A DNA stretch of 13,707 nucleotides from contig JACRIG010000080.1 of the NCBI GenBank assembly GCA_016215715.1, positions 1-13,707 of the forward strand, written 5' to 3'. Numbering within the stretch: the first letter of the stretch is position 1; each line of letters starts with the position of its first letter. The position numbers and the translations under genes were made by a program. The notes beneath the pieces were generated by a model. It was not told where the DNA came from and did not search any database. It was given only the letters and a program-made list of their open reading frames with translations. Origin of the DNA: Candidatus Peregrinibacteria bacterium. Its GTDB lineage: Bacteria; Patescibacteriota; Gracilibacteria; Peribacterales; Peribacteraceae. Positions 11,866 to 13,707 of this stretch are shown piece after piece.

Positions 11866-11871
11866 ATCCTG

Positions 11872-13272
11872 ATGTCGCCGAACCCGAATCACCAGGCTAA
11901 ATATGATGAGAACGGTAATATTATTTTGCCGGGTAAAGTGGTTGAAGGGAAGCAAGCGATTGAAGGGATGAAAGAGAAGAAAGAGAACGAACGAATCGAT
12001 GATCGTATTGCTTCGAAGCAGTTGAATGCTTTTTTTACAGAAGAACTTCCTGCAGCAGATTCGATTGCTTCAGCGATCATCCCTGCAAATCAAAGCAACA
12101 ATGGAAAACTTCGCAGATCAGATAGGATTTGTTCTGAAGAATCAGCGAAGCCCCGAAGTCCGAAGCCCGCCCAGAGCGGAGCCGAAGGGTCCGAAGTCCG
12201 AAGTCCGAAAGATTCGCTCTGGCAGGAAATAGCAGAAGACACACCCGAAGCGACTGCGGTGTGGCGCGAACTGCGGGAGAAAATGTTTTTCGTCACGTCG
12301 GGCATCGTGCAGGAAGGGTCGCGTCAGTACATCACCAGTTTCCATGACGGGCGCGATCTTCTGAGCCGTATCAGTGACAGCGCGAAGCACGGCACACGGC
12401 GGACGTGGGCATTTTTGACGCAGCCCGTCTGGGTCCCCGGCCGGAAAAATACCCCGAAGAAGTACAGCCGCGGCACGCTCTTCGTCCTCGACATTGTCCG
12501 CTTCGGCGGAACATTTGCATTCCTTTTCGTGACGCTCTTCGTCTCTCTCAACTACCAGAGCTTCTGGGAAATCATGAAATCGCGCATCGATCCGCTCAAT
12601 GATGCGGGCGTGCGGTCCCGGCTGGAGGCGGAAACACAGGGAACACTCGCGGATAAGCTAAAACGTGTCCCGGGTCTCACGGTTGCCGGTCGAAGTGCCG
12701 GCGATCTTCTCAGTTTCCTGCCCGAGGTCGGCCCGCCCGTTCCCACGCTCATTATTCCGAAGCTCGGGCTCAATGTACCAATTGTTCTTCCCTCAACCGA
12801 TTCCCTCCTAAAGGAAGACTGGAAGCAGCTGGAAGAAGACATTCAGGCATCCCTCGCAGACGGCGTCGTCCACTACCCCGGAACAGCGCGACCGGGTCAG
12901 GCAGGAAACTTCTTCATCACCGGTCACAGCTCCTACTTCCCGTGGGCCGCGGGACACTACAAATCAGTCTTCGCGCGCCTGCACGAACTCGAGAAAGGCG
13001 ACGAGTACTGGGTCTTTTACGGAGGCGACAAATTCCGCTACCGGATCATCGATAAGCGCGAAGTGAAGCCATCGGATGTCACGGTGCTCGACCAGCCGAT
13101 GAACAAGCGTCTCTCGGTTCTCATGACCTGCACTCCCATCGGAACAACCTTACGCCGCCTCATCATCGAGGCGCAGGAAGTGGATACCGTCAAAGGCGAT
13201 GTCCTGAAACCCGGCGAGCACGGCAGCCGCGAAGCGGCACCGAAAGTGCGGGTGGAGATGTTGCCGATCTAA
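11872..13272 (+). CDS. Sortase-family transpeptidase with long cytoplasmic N-terminus
   Basis: A 466-residue protein. The C-terminal sortase domain (about 290-440) has catalytic His352 (ITGHSSY), Cys420 (LMTCTP) and Arg429 (RRLIIEA); the TCTPxGT pattern resembles class D/E-type sortases. One membrane segment at about 202-226 anchors it, with the catalytic domain outside. The first 200 residues are hydrophilic and cytoplasmic, far longer than in typical sortases (which are about 200-300 residues in all), and contain a repeat-derived segment at about 92-114. Sortases join cell-wall-sorting-signal proteins to surface acceptors or polymerise pilins; no LPxTG substrate is in this window. The ATG at 11872 follows an extended -10 by 6 nt. 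Confidence 0.92.
   Translation: MSPNPNHQAKYDENGNIILPGKVVEGKQAIEGMKEKKENERIDDRIASKQLNAFFTEELPAADSIASAIIPANQSNNGKLRRSDRICSEESAKPRSPKPAQSGAEGSEVRSPKDSLWQEIAEDTPEATAVWRELREKMFFVTSGIVQEGSRQYITSFHDGRDLLSRISDSAKHGTRRTWAFLTQPVWVPGRKNTPKKYSRGTLFVLDIVRFGGTFAFLFVTLFVSLNYQSFWEIMKSRIDPLNDAGVRSRLEAETQGTLADKLKRVPGLTVAGRSAGDLLSFLPEVGPPVPTLIIPKLGLNVPIVLPSTDSLLKEDWKQLEEDIQASLADGVVHYPGTARPGQAGNFFITGHSSYFPWAAGHYKSVFARLHELEKGDEYWVFYGGDKFRYRIIDKREVKPSDVTVLDQPMNKRLSVLMTCTPIGTTLRRLIIEAQEVDTVKGDVLKPGEHGSREAAPKVRVEMLPI
12146..12212. repeat. CCGAAGT-type repeat inside the sortase reading frame
   Basis: CCGAAGTCCGAAG occurs at 12153-12165 and again at 12191-12203, followed by a further GTCCGAA copy. The copies flank a GC-rich core (CCCAGAGCGGAGCCGAAGGG). 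It stays in frame and encodes residues about 92-114 of the sortase. Related GGAC/TCGGAC units reappear just after the gene (about 13275-13301), pointing to a dispersed repeat that has invaded coding sequence. Confidence 0.7.
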
Positions 13273-13321
13273 AAGGACATCGGACAGAGGACCTCGGACT
13301 TAGGGCGAAAGAAAAAGCGGT

Positions 13322-13327
13322 GTACAA
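13322..13327 (+). promoter_or_regulatory. -10 box for tRNA-Leu(TAA)
   Basis: TACAAT (5/6 match) 18 nt before the tRNA. The -35 region is not clear. Confidence 0.4.
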
Positions 13328-13345
13328 TCTCATCGTTCTTTCATT

Positions 13346-13435
13346 GCCGTCGTGGTGGAAAGGTAGACACGGAGGACTTAAAATCCTCTGCCCTCTTACC
13401 GGGGCGTGCTGGTTCAATTCCAGCCGACGGCACCA
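13346..13435 (+). tRNA. tRNA-Leu(TAA)
   Basis: Class II tRNA. The acceptor stem GCCGTCG pairs with CGACGGC (13425-13431), followed by A73 and an encoded CCA (13433-13435). The anticodon stem GAGGA/TCCTC encloses loop CTTAAAA, giving anticodon TAA that reads UUA. There is a long variable arm, and the T-arm is GCTGG-TTCAATT-CCAGC. The CCA is also the first part of the inverted-repeat element that follows. Confidence 0.95.
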
Positions 13436-13523
13436 CGTAAAATCGCTCGCAGCGAAGCGAGAAGCGATTTTACGTGGGACGTGGCGACGAAGTCGCTTTA
13501 CGTCCCTGCGAGCGATCACGTGG
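13433..13523. repeat. Nested inverted-repeat element abutting the tRNA-Leu(TAA) 3' end
   Basis: Three perfect pairings are seen. A 15-bp arm CCACGTAAAATCGCT (13433-13447) pairs with AGCGATTTTACGTGG (13463-13477). GGGACGT (13476-13482) pairs with ACGTCCC (13500-13506), enclosing GCGAC-gaa-GTCGC (13484-13496). An outer pairing joins CCACGT (13433-13438) and CGCTCGCAG (13444-13452) to CTGCGAGCG (13506-13514) and ACGTGG (13518-13523). The first and the outer pairings are mutually exclusive, so two alternative folds exist: two hairpins in a row, or one closed branched structure. It resembles a palindromic mobile or REP-like element. Confidence 0.85.
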
Positions 13524-13573
13524 CGCTGCCATCAGGAAATAGCGTTATACGTTTCCCTTTCAGGAATTCCCGA

Positions 13574-13615
13574 GTTCAATAACGAAGTTGAACACTTAGG
13601 GTAAATCCTTACCCT
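13574..13615. other. Possible left end of the IS30 element with leader hairpin
   Basis: GTTCAA (13574-13579) and TTGAAC (13588-13593) form a short inverted repeat that may belong to the terminal inverted repeat. AGGGTAA-ATCC-TTACCCT (13598-13615) is a 7-bp hairpin ending 9 nt before the transposase ATG; such hairpins in IS leaders can block read-through from outside. The exact IS boundary cannot be fixed from one end. Confidence 0.3.
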
Positions 13616-13624
13616 CTCTGTTCT

Positions 13625-13707
13625 ATGGCTTCTTACACTCATTTCTCCCAGGAGGAGCGTTGCGTTCTCTCGGCCCTTCTCCGGGAAGGGTTAAGTCTTC
13701 GGGCCGC
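13625..13707 (+). CDS. IS30-family transposase, N-terminal fragment at the window edge
   Basis: An ATG at 13625 opens a frame of 27 codons to the window edge. The translation (YTHFSQEERCVLSALLREG, then LSLRAA) matches the N-terminal helix-turn-helix start of IS30-type transposases, whose pattern is Y-x-x-[LF]-x-x-[EQ]-E-R, then a hydrophobic helix and a GLS-x-R-x-[IA]A turn. The DDE catalytic domain would lie beyond the window, so whether the gene is intact is unknown. It lies about 100 bp after the palindromic element and tRNA-Leu(TAA), a typical place for insertions. Confidence 0.75.
   Translation, partial: MASYTHFSQEERCVLSALLREGLSLRA

Noticed and set aside
1..13707. Alternative genetic code with UGA read as Gly
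   Set aside because: tmk, folD, prfA and the small membrane protein all end at UGA at the expected length. RF1 is present, and RF2 is only inferred to be elsewhere.

Overview
The window looks like chromosomal DNA from a GC-moderate (my impression is mid-50s %) uncultivated bacterium, most likely of the Candidate Phyla Radiation / Patescibacteria, Peregrinibacteria-Peribacteria-like. The reasons are compact housekeeping genes, almost no Shine-Dalgarno sequences, a sortase with a long cytoplasmic N-terminus, and a membrane-anchored Clp-type ATPase beside a small membrane protein. The lineage is inference. UGA is used as an ordinary stop (tmk, folD, prfA), so the UGA=Gly code of Gracilibacteria/Absconditabacteria does not apply.

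Layout: (1) 1-215, edge of a minus-strand gene of unknown function. (2) 283-462, tRNA-Leu(CAG), preceded by an exact 13-bp copy of its own 5' end next to a TATAAT box. (3) 608-2482, small single genes: a VOC/glyoxalase-fold protein (-), a YggT-like membrane protein (+), methionine sulfoxide reductase msrB (-) and a secreted Ser-rich protein (-). (4) 2546-4744, groES-groEL with a CIRCE (HrcA) operator over the promoter and a strong terminator. (5) 4795-5199, an unknown helical protein. (6) 7944-5108 (-), a two-gene operon: a small membrane protein translationally coupled to a membrane-anchored Clp/HSP100-like AAA+ protein with a degenerate first ATPase domain. (7) 8002-9527, tmk then folD, separated by a perfect 32-bp palindrome. 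(8) 10542-9415 (-) prfA (RF1), overlapping the end of folD tail to tail. (9) mnmA, divergent from prfA across a block of 9-bp-periodic repeats. (10) 11872-13272, a sortase with an intergenic-type repeat embedded in its reading frame. (11) 13346-13435, tRNA-Leu(TAA), followed by a dense nested inverted-repeat element. (12) 13625 to the edge, the start of an IS30-family transposase.

Functionally this is protein quality control (GroES/EL, MsrB, the AAA+ protein), translation (two tRNA-Leu, RF1, MnmA), nucleotide and folate metabolism (Tmk, FolD) and cell surface (sortase, secreted protein). The two signals I rate highest are the membrane AAA+ pair, with its inactive-looking D1 ring and altered pore loops, and promoter geometry showing that many genes here are probably transcribed as leaderless mRNAs, with the -10 box 6-9 nt before the start codon.
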